The position numbers were made by a program, and so were the translations under genes. From Thiofilum flexile DSM 14609 (lineage in GTDB: Bacteria; Pseudomonadota; Gammaproteobacteria; Thiotrichales; Thiotrichaceae), in contig NZ_KB904751.1 of the NCBI RefSeq assembly GCF_000380185.1, positions 33,138 through 97,137 of the forward strand: a DNA stretch of 64,000 bases, read 5' to 3'. Below are positions 8,115 through 16,497 of this stretch, one piece after another. Below the pieces are notes generated by a model. That model ran no database searches and was not told the origin of the DNA. It worked only from the letters and a program-made list of their open reading frames with translations. Positions within the stretch are counted from its first letter, which is position 1. Each line of letters begins with the position of its first letter.

Positions 8115-10946
8115 ATGACATTAGTGGATTTTAACTTACCGGTGGTGGTGCTATTACCTTTTTTAGGGGCACTATTAGCCACGCAAGCAGCACGATTTAA
8201 TCGCCTTGCCGCAGCAGGAACCGCTGCTGTTATTACGATTCTTGCACTTATACTATTATTGCCAGCCCTACCATTACCCTTTGCAGGGCAGACTTTAATC
8301 CAACGCTGGGAATGGGTTCCTAGCCTAGGTTTAGAGTTTGCCTTTCGCTTAGATGGTTTGGGCTTATTATTTGCCTTATTAATCTTGGTCATTGGCTTAT
8401 TAGTCATTATCTATGCCCGCTACTATCTCTCACCACAAGACTCCATGGGGCGCTTTTTTGCCTTTTTACTCAGTTTTATGGGGTCTATGCTGGGTATTGT
8501 GCTCTCGGAAAATCTGATTCAATTAGTTATTTTTTGGGAGCTAACTTCATTAAGTTCCTTTTTGTTAATTAGCTATTGGTATACCCGTTCGGATGCGCGG
8601 CAAGGGGCGCGAATGGCGCTCACCATTACAGGCATGGGAGGCTTGGCTTTATTCGGCGGGGTGCTGATACTAGGGCATATAGTAGGCAGTTTTAATCTCA
8701 CTGAAGTACTTGCAGCAAGCTCGCTCATTCATGCGAGTCCTTGGTATACCCCTATGCTGGTGTTGATTTTATTGGGTGCTTTTACCAAGTCGGCACAATT
8801 TCCCTTTCATTTTTGGTTGCCCCATGCGATGGCAGCACCGACACCCGTTTCAGCCTATCTACACTCGGCGACGATGGTAAAGGCGGGTATTTTTTTATTA
8901 GTGCGGTTATTTCCGGTGCTTTCCGGTACACCTGAATGGCATTGGCTCGTGGGGACAGCGGGGATGTTGACCCTATTGCTAGGAGCCTTTACAGCCTTAT
9001 TTAAGCACGATATTAAAGGCTTATTGGCCTATTCAACTATTAGCCATTTGGGACTCATTACCTTATTACTGGGGATAGGTTCGCCTCTGGCGGTGGTTGC
9101 GGCTTTGTTTCATATTATTAATCATGCCACTTTTAAAGCTTCCCTATTTATGGTGGCGGGCATTGTGGATCATGAAACCGGAACGCGCGATATGCGCCGG
9201 GTGAATGGTCTGATGAAGTATATGCCGCAAGTGGGGATACTCGCGATTATTGCCTCGGCTGCCATGGCGGGCGTGCCTTTACTCAATGGCTTTTTGAGTA
9301 AGGAAATGTTTTTTGATCAAACGGTTTCTGTCTCCGCCATTTCACCGCTGGCTTGGGTGATTCCGGTATTAGCGACCTTGGCGGGGGTATTCTCCGTCGC
9401 TTACTCCGCCCGTTTTGTCCATGACATATTTTTTAATGGCGAGCCAATTAATTTACCCAAAAAACCTCATGAGCCACCACTCTATATGAAAATCCCGGTG
9501 GGCTTATTGGTACTTGCGTGCATTGCGGTGGGGGTGTTTCCGGTCTATACCATTGCTGGAGTCCTGTATGTAGCCATTGCGGGGGCGTTGCAAACGACGC
9601 CACCGGAGTATAGTTTAGCGCTTTGGCATGGTTTTAGTGCGCCTTTGTTAATGAGTTTTATTGCCCTAGTAGTGGGTCTTATTGTGTATTTGATACGTAA
9701 GCCCTTATTTGCTTGGTATGACCGTGGGCTTAGTCAATGGGATGCGCGTATAGTCTATCAAGCGCTAGTCAATGGCCTGATTCACTGGGCGCAAAGTGTG
9801 ACACGGCGTTTAGATCGTGGCACCTTTCGCAATATGTTGATATGGTTTTTTGGAGTGACCTTATTAGCAGGTGTTGTGGGCTTTTGGGACGAGGCTTTAT
9901 TGGGTACGCGTGAATTAATGCCAGTGGATGGGATCACCGCCATGGCTATCGCGGGCTTGATATTAAGTAGCTTACTCACCGTACTCAAACACCGTTCACG
10001 CCTGATCTCTTTGGTGATGCTAGGGGTCGTGGGGTTGGTCGTGTCATTAGGATTTGCTAAATTTTCTGCCCCTGACTTGGCCTTAACCCAGCTCTCTGTG
10101 GAAATTGTAACCGTAGTATTACTGATGTTGGCCTTGTATTTCTTACCGCAATACACCCACATGCTGAGTTCGCATAAACGCCATTATCAAGATATTGCTT
10201 GGGCAATGGGATTAGGTTTCAGCGCTGCTTTATTGACCCTCGCTGTTTTGACCCGCGATTTACAATCGATCTCTGGCTACTTCCTAGCGCATAGTAAAAC
10301 CGGCGGTGGCGGAACCAATGTCGTCAATGTGATTTTAGTCGACTTCCGGGGTTTTGATACCTTAGGCGAAATTGTAGTGCTTGCCCTAGCTGGTTTAGGC
10401 ATTGTGGCACTGTTACAAGGGATTAAACTCTATGCGCCGAAACGTAATGCCGAAGGAGTGCCTTGGAGTCAAGAATCACATCCACTGATTTTACAAGTGC
10501 AAGCCCGTATTCTATTTCCCATGATGCTGATGGTGGCAATTTTTATTTTCCTGCGCGGGCATAATCTGCCGGGTGGGGGCTTTATTGCCGGTTTGATTGC
10601 GGCCTTAGCCATAGTCTTGCAAAACCTAGCTAATGGTATTGTTTGGACAGCCGCGCGTATTCGTTGGGATATGCACAGTGTATTAGCCGCAGGTATTGGT
10701 ATTGCGACCTTTACCGGATTAGGCGCTATGTTAATGCATTACCCCTTCTTAACTTCCACCTTTACCTATTTAAAGTGGCCTATTGTGGGTAAGTTTGAAA
10801 TAGCCAGCGCGATGGGATTTGATACCGGCGTCTTTTTAGTAGTGGTGGGCGCTACCGTGATGATTCTAGTGCAATTAGGACGTTTGAATTATATTGAAAC
10901 CGAAGATACCGGCGATTTACAACCAGCAAAAGGATCTACCCCATGA
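8115..10946 (+). CDS. mrpA: Na+(K+)/H+ antiporter subunit A/B fusion (MrpAB/PhaAB)
   Basis: Largest subunit of the Mrp-type multi-subunit monovalent cation/proton antiporter in the inner membrane, important for Na+ and alkaline-pH tolerance. About 943 residues: an NDH-1-type proton-translocating module (about 60-500, with HSATMVKAGIFLLVRL carrying a conserved lysine), a middle hydrogenase-type region, then an MrpB domain at the C-terminus (about 780-930, LPGGGFIAGLIAALAIVLQ). The A-B fusion is the Pha-type organisation. ATG at 8115 is chosen (GGAG upstream); a TTG six codons earlier is possible. First gene of mrpAB-C-D-E-F-G; the stop overlaps mrpC by ATGA. Confidence 0.92.
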   Translation: MTLVDFNLPVVVLLPFLGALLATQAARFNRLAAAGTAAVITILALILLLPALPLPFAGQTLIQRWEWVPSLGLEFAFRLDGLGLLFALLILVIGLLVIIYARYYLSPQDSMGRFFAFLLSFMGSMLGIVLSENLIQLVIFWELTSLSSFLLISYWYTRSDARQGARMALTITGMGGLALFGGVLILGHIVGSFNLTEVLAASSLIHASPWYTPMLVLILLGAFTKSAQFPFHFWLPHAMAAPTPVSAYLHSATMVKAGIFLLVRLFPVLSGTPEWHWLVGTAGMLTLLLGAFTALFKHDIKGLLAYSTISHLGLITLLLGIGSPLAVVAALFHIINHATFKASLFMVAGIVDHETGTRDMRRVNGLMKYMPQVGILAIIASAAMAGVPLLNGFLSKEMFFDQTVSVSAISPLAWVIPVLATLAGVFSVAYSARFVHDIFFNGEPINLPKKPHEPPLYMKIPVGLLVLACIAVGVFPVYTIAGVLYVAIAGALQTTPPEYSLALWHGFSAPLLMSFIALVVGLIVYLIRKPLFAWYDRGLSQWDARIVYQALVNGLIHWAQSVTRRLDRGTFRNMLIWFFGVTLLAGVVGFWDEALLGTRELMPVDGITAMAIAGLILSSLLTVLKHRSRLISLVMLGVVGLVVSLGFAKFSAPDLALTQLSVEIVTVVLLMLALYFLPQYTHMLSSHKRHYQDIAWAMGLGFSAALLTLAVLTRDLQSISGYFLAHSKTGGGGTNVVNVILVDFRGFDTLGEIVVLALAGLGIVALLQGIKLYAPKRNAEGVPWSQESHPLILQVQARILFPMMLMVAIFIFLRGHNLPGGGFIAGLIAALAIVLQNLANGIVWTAARIRWDMHSVLAAGIGIATFTGLGAMLMHYPFLTSTFTYLKWPIVGKFEIASAMGFDTGVFLVVVGATVMILVQLGRLNYIETEDTGDLQPAKGSTP

Positions 10947-11383
10947 GTACTGAACTATTAATTGCGCTGAGTATTGGTATTATGGTGTCTTGTGGCGTGT
11001 ATTTGATTCTAAGACCCAATACCTTTCCCGTGGTAGTAGGATTAACCTTTTTATCCTATGCCGTAAATGTATTTTTATTTGCTATGGGCGGTTTAAAGGT
11101 GGGTATGCCACCGATTTTAGATGAAAAAGTTACTACCTATACCGATCCATTACCACAGGCATTGGTTTTAACAGCGATTGTAATTTCTTTTGGTATGACC
11201 GCCTTTTTAATTGTCTTGTCATTAAGAGCACGGGATAATTTAAATACCGACCATATTGATGGTAAAATTTACTTATCTAATTTTACCGATAATAAGCTAA
11301 TAGAGCCTACTGAAGGCAGCTCAAAAGACCAGCCTGAAAGAGTTGAATCGACGACAACCTCCCAGCAGGATATTTTAAAATGA
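10943..11383 (+). CDS. mrpC: Antiporter subunit MrpC
   Basis: NuoK-like membrane subunit of the Mrp complex. Three membrane helices in residues 1-95 (opening ELLIALSIGIMVSCGVYLILRPN) with conserved DPLPQALVLTAIVISFG, then a longer, polar C-terminal tail (about 100-146) that most MrpC lack and that has no recognisable fold. It overlaps the A/B gene and mrpD by ATGA at both ends, so production is translationally coupled. Confidence 0.92.
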   Translation: MSTELLIALSIGIMVSCGVYLILRPNTFPVVVGLTFLSYAVNVFLFAMGGLKVGMPPILDEKVTTYTDPLPQALVLTAIVISFGMTAFLIVLSLRARDNLNTDHIDGKIYLSNFTDNKLIEPTEGSSKDQPERVESTTTSQQDILK

Positions 11384-12903
11384 ATTATCTTCCTATTTGG
11401 GCTATTTTATTTCCTTTACTAGGTGGACTACTACAGCTTTTAATACGTAATAAAGCGGGGGTAGCAGCACAGCGTGGTTTATCACTGATATTGCTAAGTG
11501 GTTTAGTCTTACTGGCCTTATGGATGTTTATAGTTGCCTTACAAGGCGAGCGTTATGTTTATTATTTAGGTAATTGGCCTGCTCCCTTTGGCATTGTATT
11601 AGTACTAGATCAACTTTCTGCCATGATGGTATTACTCACGGCTGTATTAGCCTTAATGGCAATGAGTTATGCCATGCTCAGACAAATAGACCAGCTAGGG
11701 TTGCATTTCCATGTATTATTTCAAATTCAGTTATTTGGCTTAAATGGGGCTTTTTTAACAGGCGATATTTTTAATCTCTTTGTTTTTTTCGAGGTATTAT
11801 TACTAGCCTCTTATGGCCTGATGTTACACGGTTTAGGGCAGGAGCGTACTAAAGCAGGTTTGCATTATGTAACACTGAATTTAGTCGGCTCAATCTTGTT
11901 TTTATTTGCCCTCGGTGCCGTTTATGGCTCCTTAGGTACGCTGAATTTAGCCGACTTAGCTCTGAAAGTCGGACAAGCACCGTTAGAACGGCAGGGTTTG
12001 ATTAAGACCGCTGGGCTATTGTTATTAGTGGTATTTGGCTTAAAAGCGGCAATGTTTCCGTTATATATGTGGCTACCGGCGACCTATGCCAGCACATCGG
12101 CTCCGGTTGCGGCATTATTTGCGATTATGACTAAGGTGGGCATTTATGCACTGATTCGTGTGCATGGCACTATGTTTGGAGCCGAAGCACAGGGCTTGGC
12201 TTATTTCTATCAGCCTTGGGTATTAAGTGCTGGACTAGTGACCTTATTTGTGGCTGCTTTAGGGGTAGTGGCGGCGCAAGAGTTACGCCGTTTGGTTACT
12301 TATGGGGTATTAGCTTCAGTGGCAACTTTATTAATTGCAGTAGGAATTAATACGCCCGCCTCATTAGCTGCCGCCTTATTTTATTTAGTTCACTCTACCT
12401 TATTAGCTGCCACTTTTTTCTTATTGGCGGATTTAATTAGCGAAGGCAGAGAGGATATAGGAGATCGCTTAGAAAAAGCCCCTATCATGCCGGGAGCTAA
12501 ATATTTAGGGATAGTTTATTTTGCCGTAGTGGTGGGTATGGTGGGTTTACCCCCCTTATCTGGCTTTTTAGGGAAAGCTTTAATTTTGCAATCCGCGCTC
12601 GCTCATCCTTGGTATGGATGGATTTTCGCAGTGGTACTCGGATCTAGTTTAATTATGTTAGTGAGTATGGTCAGAGCGGGCACTTTATTATTTTATCGTT
12701 TACCCCCTCGTGATGGCAGGGCAATAATACCGCTCCAAAAAACAGCGCTATTACCCATCTATGCCTTACTTTTCATTAGCCCACTTTTAGTCCTATTGGC
12801 TCACCCTATTACCGAGTTTACGCAGCAAATGGCACAACAATTACTTGATTTGAGTCATTATACCCAAGCCGTATTAGCGAATCCTATGCAAGGAGGTCAC
12901 TAA
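11380..12903 (+). CDS. mrpD: Antiporter subunit MrpD
   Basis: NuoM/NuoN-like proton-translocating subunit, 507 residues with about 14 predicted helices. Conserved core STSAPVAALFAIMTKVGIYALIRV contains the lysine of the antiporter-like family, and VVGMVGLPPLSGFLGKALI is a typical helix-break region. It overlaps mrpC (ATGA) and shares one base with mrpE. It acts with MrpA in coupling Na+ efflux to H+ influx. Confidence 0.93.
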   Translation: MNYLPIWAILFPLLGGLLQLLIRNKAGVAAQRGLSLILLSGLVLLALWMFIVALQGERYVYYLGNWPAPFGIVLVLDQLSAMMVLLTAVLALMAMSYAMLRQIDQLGLHFHVLFQIQLFGLNGAFLTGDIFNLFVFFEVLLLASYGLMLHGLGQERTKAGLHYVTLNLVGSILFLFALGAVYGSLGTLNLADLALKVGQAPLERQGLIKTAGLLLLVVFGLKAAMFPLYMWLPATYASTSAPVAALFAIMTKVGIYALIRVHGTMFGAEAQGLAYFYQPWVLSAGLVTLFVAALGVVAAQELRRLVTYGVLASVATLLIAVGINTPASLAAALFYLVHSTLLAATFFLLADLISEGREDIGDRLEKAPIMPGAKYLGIVYFAVVVGMVGLPPLSGFLGKALILQSALAHPWYGWIFAVVLGSSLIMLVSMVRAGTLLFYRLPPRDGRAIIPLQKTALLPIYALLFISPLLVLLAHPITEFTQQMAQQLLDLSHYTQAVLANPMQGGH

Positions 12904-13391
12904 TGTTTAAAAAGCTCATTCCTCATCCTATCTTAAGCGTGATGCTGATTATTATTTGGTTGTTGTTAAATAATGATTTTTCTGTTGGGCAGATGGTTCT
13001 AGGTGCTATTTTAGGCGTGGTTATACCTATTATTACTACTGGTTTCTGGCCTGATCAGGTTGATGCCCAAAAGCCTTGGCTTTGGGTCAAATTTTTTGGT
13101 GTGGTTATTTATGATATTATAGCAGCGAATATTTTAGTGGCACGTTGGATATTAGGGCGTAGTCAGACCTTAAGACCAGCATTTATGGAGTTAACAATAG
13201 AACTCACCTCCCCTTTAGCGATTAGTATTTTAGCTAGCACCATTTCACTCACGCCGGGAACTGTATCCTGCAGCCTTTCAGCCGATAAGCGCCGCTTACT
13301 GATTCACTCACTACATGTAGAAAACATCAGCATTGCTTTAGTTCAAATGCATGAGCGTTATCAAAAGCCACTCTTGGAGATGATTAAATAA
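12903..13391 (+). CDS. mrpE: Antiporter subunit MrpE
   Basis: 162-residue membrane subunit with two N-terminal helices (about 10-50) and a small conserved C-terminal domain (ISILASTISLTPGTVSCSLS, then HSLHVENI), which is the MrpE family hallmark. Starts on the last base of the mrpD stop (TAATG), and its own stop overlaps mrpF by one base. Needed for assembly and stability of the complex in characterised systems. Confidence 0.92.
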   Translation: MFKKLIPHPILSVMLIIIWLLLNNDFSVGQMVLGAILGVVIPIITTGFWPDQVDAQKPWLWVKFFGVVIYDIIAANILVARWILGRSQTLRPAFMELTIELTSPLAISILASTISLTPGTVSCSLSADKRRLLIHSLHVENISIALVQMHERYQKPLLEMIK

Positions 13392-13660
13392 TGTTAAATA
13401 TTGCCTTAGTGTTGGGTTTTATTTTGGTCAGTGGGGCGTGCTTTTTGAGCTTAGTTAGGCTGTTAATTGGCCCTGATTTGCCGGATCGAATTTTAGCGCT
13501 GGATACTTTATATGTTAACTCCATTGCTTTACTGATCTTATTTGGGATTACAGAAGGCTCAACATTATATTTTGAGTCGGCTTTATTAATTGCAGTCATG
13601 GGATTTGTAGGTACTTTGGCATTGAGTAAGTACTTATTACGCGGCGATATTATGGAGTAA
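13391..13660 (+). CDS. mrpF: Antiporter subunit MrpF
   Basis: 89-residue, three-helix membrane subunit; the motif LIGPDLPDRILALDTLYVN (about residues 25-43) is the conserved MrpF signature. TAATG overlap with mrpE. In other Mrp systems the MrpF aspartates matter for ion exchange, and they are present here. Confidence 0.92.
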   Translation: MLNIALVLGFILVSGACFLSLVRLLIGPDLPDRILALDTLYVNSIALLILFGITEGSTLYFESALLIAVMGFVGTLALSKYLLRGDIME

Positions 13661-13665
13661 AATCA

Positions 13666-14013
13666 ATGTCAGGCTTTATGGAAGTGGTTATTTCTTTATT
13701 AATTATTATCGGTGCGATATTTACCTTATTAGGTTCTTTGTCCTTGCTAAAATTACCCGATTTTTTTATGCGCCTGCATGGCCCTACGAAAGCGTCAACC
13801 TTAGGGACGGGGGCTATTTTAGTGGCGTCTGCGCTTTATTTCTCACTCACTAAAGGTGAGATTAGTGTGCATGAAATTCTGATTACGGTATTTTTATTTA
13901 TTACCGCACCAGTAAGTGCCTATATGTTGGCGAAAGCCGCATTACATTTAAAACTTAAACAACAAGCCCAAACACAAGGGCAAACATTAAGCCAACAAGA
14001 AGGCGAAGGGTAG
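13666..14013 (+). CDS. mrpG: Antiporter subunit MrpG
   Basis: 115-residue last gene of the operon, with three helices and the family motif LKLPDFFMRLHGPTKASTLG (about residues 26-45). It starts five bases after mrpF. The C-terminal tail (about 95-115) is Gln-rich and not conserved. A hairpin follows the stop, closing the operon against the convergent DUF1269 gene. Confidence 0.92.
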   Translation: MSGFMEVVISLLIIIGAIFTLLGSLSLLKLPDFFMRLHGPTKASTLGTGAILVASALYFSLTKGEISVHEILITVFLFITAPVSAYMLAKAALHLKLKQQAQTQGQTLSQQEGEG

Positions 14014-14014
14014 A

Positions 14015-14035
14015 GCGGTATAGGGTAGATACCGC
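14015..14035. terminator. Hairpin after mrpG, convergent with DUF1269 gene
   Basis: GCGGTAT-AGGGTAG-ATACCGC forms a perfect 7-bp stem immediately after the mrpG stop, followed by CCTTATCTTAG. Probably a shared terminator for both convergent transcripts. Confidence 0.6.
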
Positions 14036-14050
14036 CCTTATCTTAGTGAA

Positions 14051-14629
14051 TTAGGGGGTAAACGTGGCGGGCGTACTCGGTTGAGTATTGTCAGCAGGTT
14101 TATCTAGTGTGACACTTTCCCCTTGTTTCATGGCTTCTTGAACACCGGGCGCTGCCAGTACTTCACGCAATTGCTCTTCTTGGTCTTTTGTCAGAGAGGT
14201 TTTCAGCACGGTGCCACCGTAGCCTTTAATGCCCTCTAGTACTTTATCAGGTGTTGCTGAGCGTATTAAGACAAATAATACGGAGCCACCATTAGCAATA
14301 GAAGAACCTAAATCTTTCATAAAGTCATCATTAATACCAATATCTGACAGTGCGCCCGACAGTGCGCCTGCTCCTGCGCCGACCACCGCGCCTAATAATG
14401 GATTAAGAAATAGCATACCGATTAACATACCCCAGAAGCTTCCGCCTATAGCACCAGCGGCAGTGAGGTTGACGGCTTGATGTAGTTTCACTTTTCCATC
14501 AGCATTTTTAGTAACAACCACCGCATCTTCTAAGTTAATGAGATACTCTTTTTGCATATTGACTAGCTTGTCACGTAATTCAAATGCGGTTTTTTCGTCC
14601 TTAAAAGCGATAGCAACTAATGCACTCAT
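14051..14629 (-). CDS. DUF1269 family membrane protein
   Basis: 192-residue protein of unknown function. The N-terminal half resembles a small alpha-beta sensor-like fold (MSALVAIAFKDEKTAFELRDKL). Next comes a glycine-rich membrane hairpin (about 56-95, GAIGGSFWGMLIGMLFLNPLLGAVVGAGAGALSGALS with alternating Gly/Ala), then a second alpha-beta piece (VLFVLIRSATPDKVLEGIKGYGGTVLKTSL). The C-terminus is Pro/Thr-rich. This order is typical of DUF1269/TM-hairpin stress proteins. Single gene facing the Mrp operon. Confidence 0.8.
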   Translation of the reverse strand: MSALVAIAFKDEKTAFELRDKLVNMQKEYLINLEDAVVVTKNADGKVKLHQAVNLTAAGAIGGSFWGMLIGMLFLNPLLGAVVGAGAGALSGALSDIGINDDFMKDLGSSIANGGSVLFVLIRSATPDKVLEGIKGYGGTVLKTSLTKDQEEQLREVLAAPGVQEAMKQGESVTLDKPADNTQPSTPATFTP

Positions 14630-14659
14630 CCTATTCTCCCTCTTAAATTAACAGTTAAC

Positions 14660-14830
14660 AGACTCTGACAAAGCCGAGCCTATGATTGTATATAGCTTGA
14701 CATCCTCCCCGACCTAAAGGACGGGGATTCCTGCTGCCAGACGCTCATGTCCGAGCGCGAGAATGTTCTTAGCTGCATTGATATCTCTATCATGCGTTGC
14801 TCCACACTCAGAGCAAGACCATTCTCTTAT
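14660..14830 (-). ncRNA. Predicted TnpB guide (omega) RNA region
   Basis: In characterised IS200/IS605 elements the guide RNA is transcribed from the 3' end of tnpB through the right-end hairpin, with the guide lying just outside the element. By analogy, it would here overlap the last ~110 bases of tnpB, contain the hairpin at 14,707-14,726 and take its guide from about 14,660-14,695. Only the hairpin and layout are seen; limits are inferred. Confidence 0.35.
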
Positions 14831-15817
14831 TCGCAAGCCTGTTCTACCTTTTGGACTATTGGAGCCTATGCAGCCACAACACGAACAGGCTTGGGTAGTG
14901 TACGATTCATTGACCTCTAAACACACACCTGACCGCGCACTCGCTTTGTATTTCAGTTGTGTCTTGAGTATGTGCCACCCTGCATCCAAGACGGATTTAG
15001 CCATCTTGGTTTTGGCTAGGGCTGAACTACTGACATTGCCAATGATGATTAAGCTGTTATTTTTAACGACTTGGGTCGTGAATTGGTGAATGGAGTTTAG
15101 GCGGCGATTCTTGATTTTGGCATGAATCGCTTTCACCCGTTTTTTCTGTTTAGCTCTTTGAGCTACACCCAATTTAGATTCCAGCTCTCGATAGAACTGT
15201 TTGGACTCCAGTTTTAATCCATTGCTACACGTTGCCGTGTCTTTGAGTCCTAGATCAATGCCGATTTGCCCTTGAGCTATCGACTCTATAACAGGGACTG
15301 CTACGACCACATTGAAGTACCAGCGACCTCTAGCATCCTGAGAGAATGAGCCGAAGCGGAACTCGTATTGAGCTAGTCCATAGCTATCCCATACCTTGAA
15401 ATAGTGACCCGCATAGCGAACTTGTCCACTCTTCCAAACGGCTGCACCTTTTTTGAAGGGTATCCAACCTAAGGAACGCTTAGAACCACTAGAAATACGC
15501 CAGCGCAATTTACTTTTCTTAAACTGTTTACGCGCGCGCTCATGTGCTTCCGTCACTTCTTGAACTGTTTGAGAGTGAATCAGAAACCCCCGTTCTTTGC
15601 GTAAAGCCGCTTGAGATTTGGCAAGATCAAAAGCGCTCAGGTATACATGAAGCCAACCAACCTCAGGAATCGGTAAATGTGCATAATAGGCCGTTTCTTC
15701 ATTGGCCGCATTCCAGACCTGATTCACCTCAAAGGCCATACGTTCAAGGATAGATTTGTGCTTATCCTTGACACGTACCTTTAGGGTTTTGAGAACCGTC
15801 ACTAGGGGATATGTCAT
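14714..15817 (-). CDS. tnpB: RNA-guided endonuclease TnpB family protein with rearranged RuvC-II
   Basis: IS605-family TnpB, an RNA-guided nuclease related to Cas12. At 367 residues it is a normal size. RuvC-I Asp is D188 (GQIGIDLGLKDTA). The zinc ribbon is C311/C314 and C335/C338 (ACSCCG, CSECG). RuvC-III has HDRDINAAKN (D343, D345). At the canonical RuvC-II position, where most family members have IxxED, it reads LIIIGNVSSS with glycine at 260. A glutamate at 304 (EVNESYTTQ) is the best candidate replacement, since alternative RuvC-II positions are known in TnpB lineages. Whether it cuts DNA is therefore open. The gene is intact and the frame undamaged. Confidence 0.9.
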   Translation of the reverse strand: MTYPLVTVLKTLKVRVKDKHKSILERMAFEVNQVWNAANEETAYYAHLPIPEVGWLHVYLSAFDLAKSQAALRKERGFLIHSQTVQEVTEAHERARKQFKKSKLRWRISSGSKRSLGWIPFKKGAAVWKSGQVRYAGHYFKVWDSYGLAQYEFRFGSFSQDARGRWYFNVVVAVPVIESIAQGQIGIDLGLKDTATCSNGLKLESKQFYRELESKLGVAQRAKQKKRVKAIHAKIKNRRLNSIHQFTTQVVKNNSLIIIGNVSSSALAKTKMAKSVLDAGWHILKTQLKYKASARSGVCLEVNESYTTQACSCCGCIGSNSPKGRTGLRIREWSCSECGATHDRDINAAKNILALGHERLAAGIPVL

Positions 15818-15844
15818 GCTACTATTCTAACTCAAGTGAACGAC

Positions 15845-15899
15845 CGAATCATCGGTTTCCAACCGATTCGCCTGATATCCCCGCCGTGAACGGACGGGG
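15845..15899. repeat. Left-end paired hairpins of the tnpB element
   Basis: CGAATC-at-CGGTT...AACCGATTCG (15,845-15,870) is a stem with a two-base bulge. CCCCG-CCGTGAACGGA-CGGGG (15,879-15,899) is a second hairpin. Bulged subterminal hairpins are how Y1 transposases recognise IS200/IS605 ends. Confidence 0.6.
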
Positions 15900-16020
15900 T
15901 TTTACGGCGAAACTGATAAATTAAGCAGATTTTTGCAGGCAGGGAGATTGATAAGGGGGAGTGCCGCAAAGATGTGGGGGGTAGCTTCGAGCAGCAAGAC
16001 CCTGCGTCAAAGGTGCAAAT

Positions 16021-16177
16021 AATAAAATCAGCCGCTTGGTTGGTCGCAACCCTTTGGAATCTAAACACGGGTTTAGCACACGACTACACTCTAGCCGAAG
16101 AATTACCCACCCAGTTGATATTGTTTGGTGTTCTGGTTGCAGCTTATTGGTTGTCTGTTTGGTTTAAACATAGCTAA
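16021..16177 (+). pseudogene. Truncated copy of the small membrane protein gene at 20,549
   Basis: The encoded stretch WLVATLWNLNTGLAHDYTLA continues to the end EELPTQLILFGVLVAAYWLSVWFKHS. It matches residues ~38-82 of the intact 83-residue protein at 20,549-20,800 with few changes. The first half is absent: upstream sequence shows no similarity to the other copy, and the open frame there begins in unrelated sequence. The tnpB element ends about 115 bases upstream, so the truncation may be linked to its insertion or to an imprecise rearrangement. No signal of expression. Confidence 0.7.
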
Positions 16178-16200
16178 TGGCTGGAAATTACCTAAAAACT

Positions 16201-16235
16201 AACAGGTTGAGCTGGAGGAGCTGGCACAACCTGTT
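16201..16235. terminator. Hairpin between pseudogene and convergent small gene
   Basis: AACAGGTTG ... CAACCTGTT, a perfect 9-bp stem with a 17-base loop, lies 14 bases beyond the stop of the small secreted-protein gene. Probably its terminator. Confidence 0.5.
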
Positions 16236-16248
16236 AAACCAAACAAAA

Positions 16249-16497
16249 TTAACGTCTGGGTATGTTGTTCAATTGATCTATTTTTGGGGTAATGATTTTA
16301 GGATCAATGACTTTGCCCTTAATCTTGCTTTGATCAAGTGTTGGACAACTTAAGCAGGTCGGGGGAATAGGAAGTTTAAATTTTGGTTTGATAATAGTTT
16401 TGCCCTCGATAAGCTCAGGGGGTACACGCTTAGCACTTGCTATACTCATACCTCCTACTAAGGCCATAGCTATCAAACCTATTAAGATGCTTTTCAT
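16249..16497 (-). CDS. Small secreted protein of unknown function
   Basis: 82-residue protein with a clear signal peptide (about 1-22, ILIGLIAMALVGGMSIASA). A basic and Pro/Ile/Lys-rich mature part of about 60 residues follows, with one CLSC motif and repeated IKPK / IDPK / ITPK units. No known family recognised. GAGG lies nine bases upstream of the start. It stands alone between convergent and divergent neighbours; periplasmic or extracellular location is inferred. Confidence 0.55.
   Translation of the reverse strand: MKSILIGLIAMALVGGMSIASAKRVPPELIEGKTIIKPKFKLPIPPTCLSCPTLDQSKIKGKVIDPKIITPKIDQLNNIPRR

Larger units (their letters stand above)
14700..15905 (-). mobile_element. tnpB-only IS200/IS605-type element
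   Basis: One tnpB gene is flanked by subterminal hairpins: 14,707-14,726 on the 3' side (CCCCGACCTAAAGGACGGGG, followed outward by the AGGATGTCAAG-type end) and 15,845-15,870 plus 15,879-15,899 on the 5' side. There is no tnpA Y1 transposase, so the element would need one in trans. Exact ends cannot be fixed because this group makes no target duplication; limits given are estimates. Confidence 0.75.

Noticed and set aside
15974..16020. Possible start of the open frame at 15,974 for the small membrane gene
   Set aside because: The first ~18 codons share nothing with the intact copy, so they are likely junction sequence rather than a real N-terminus.
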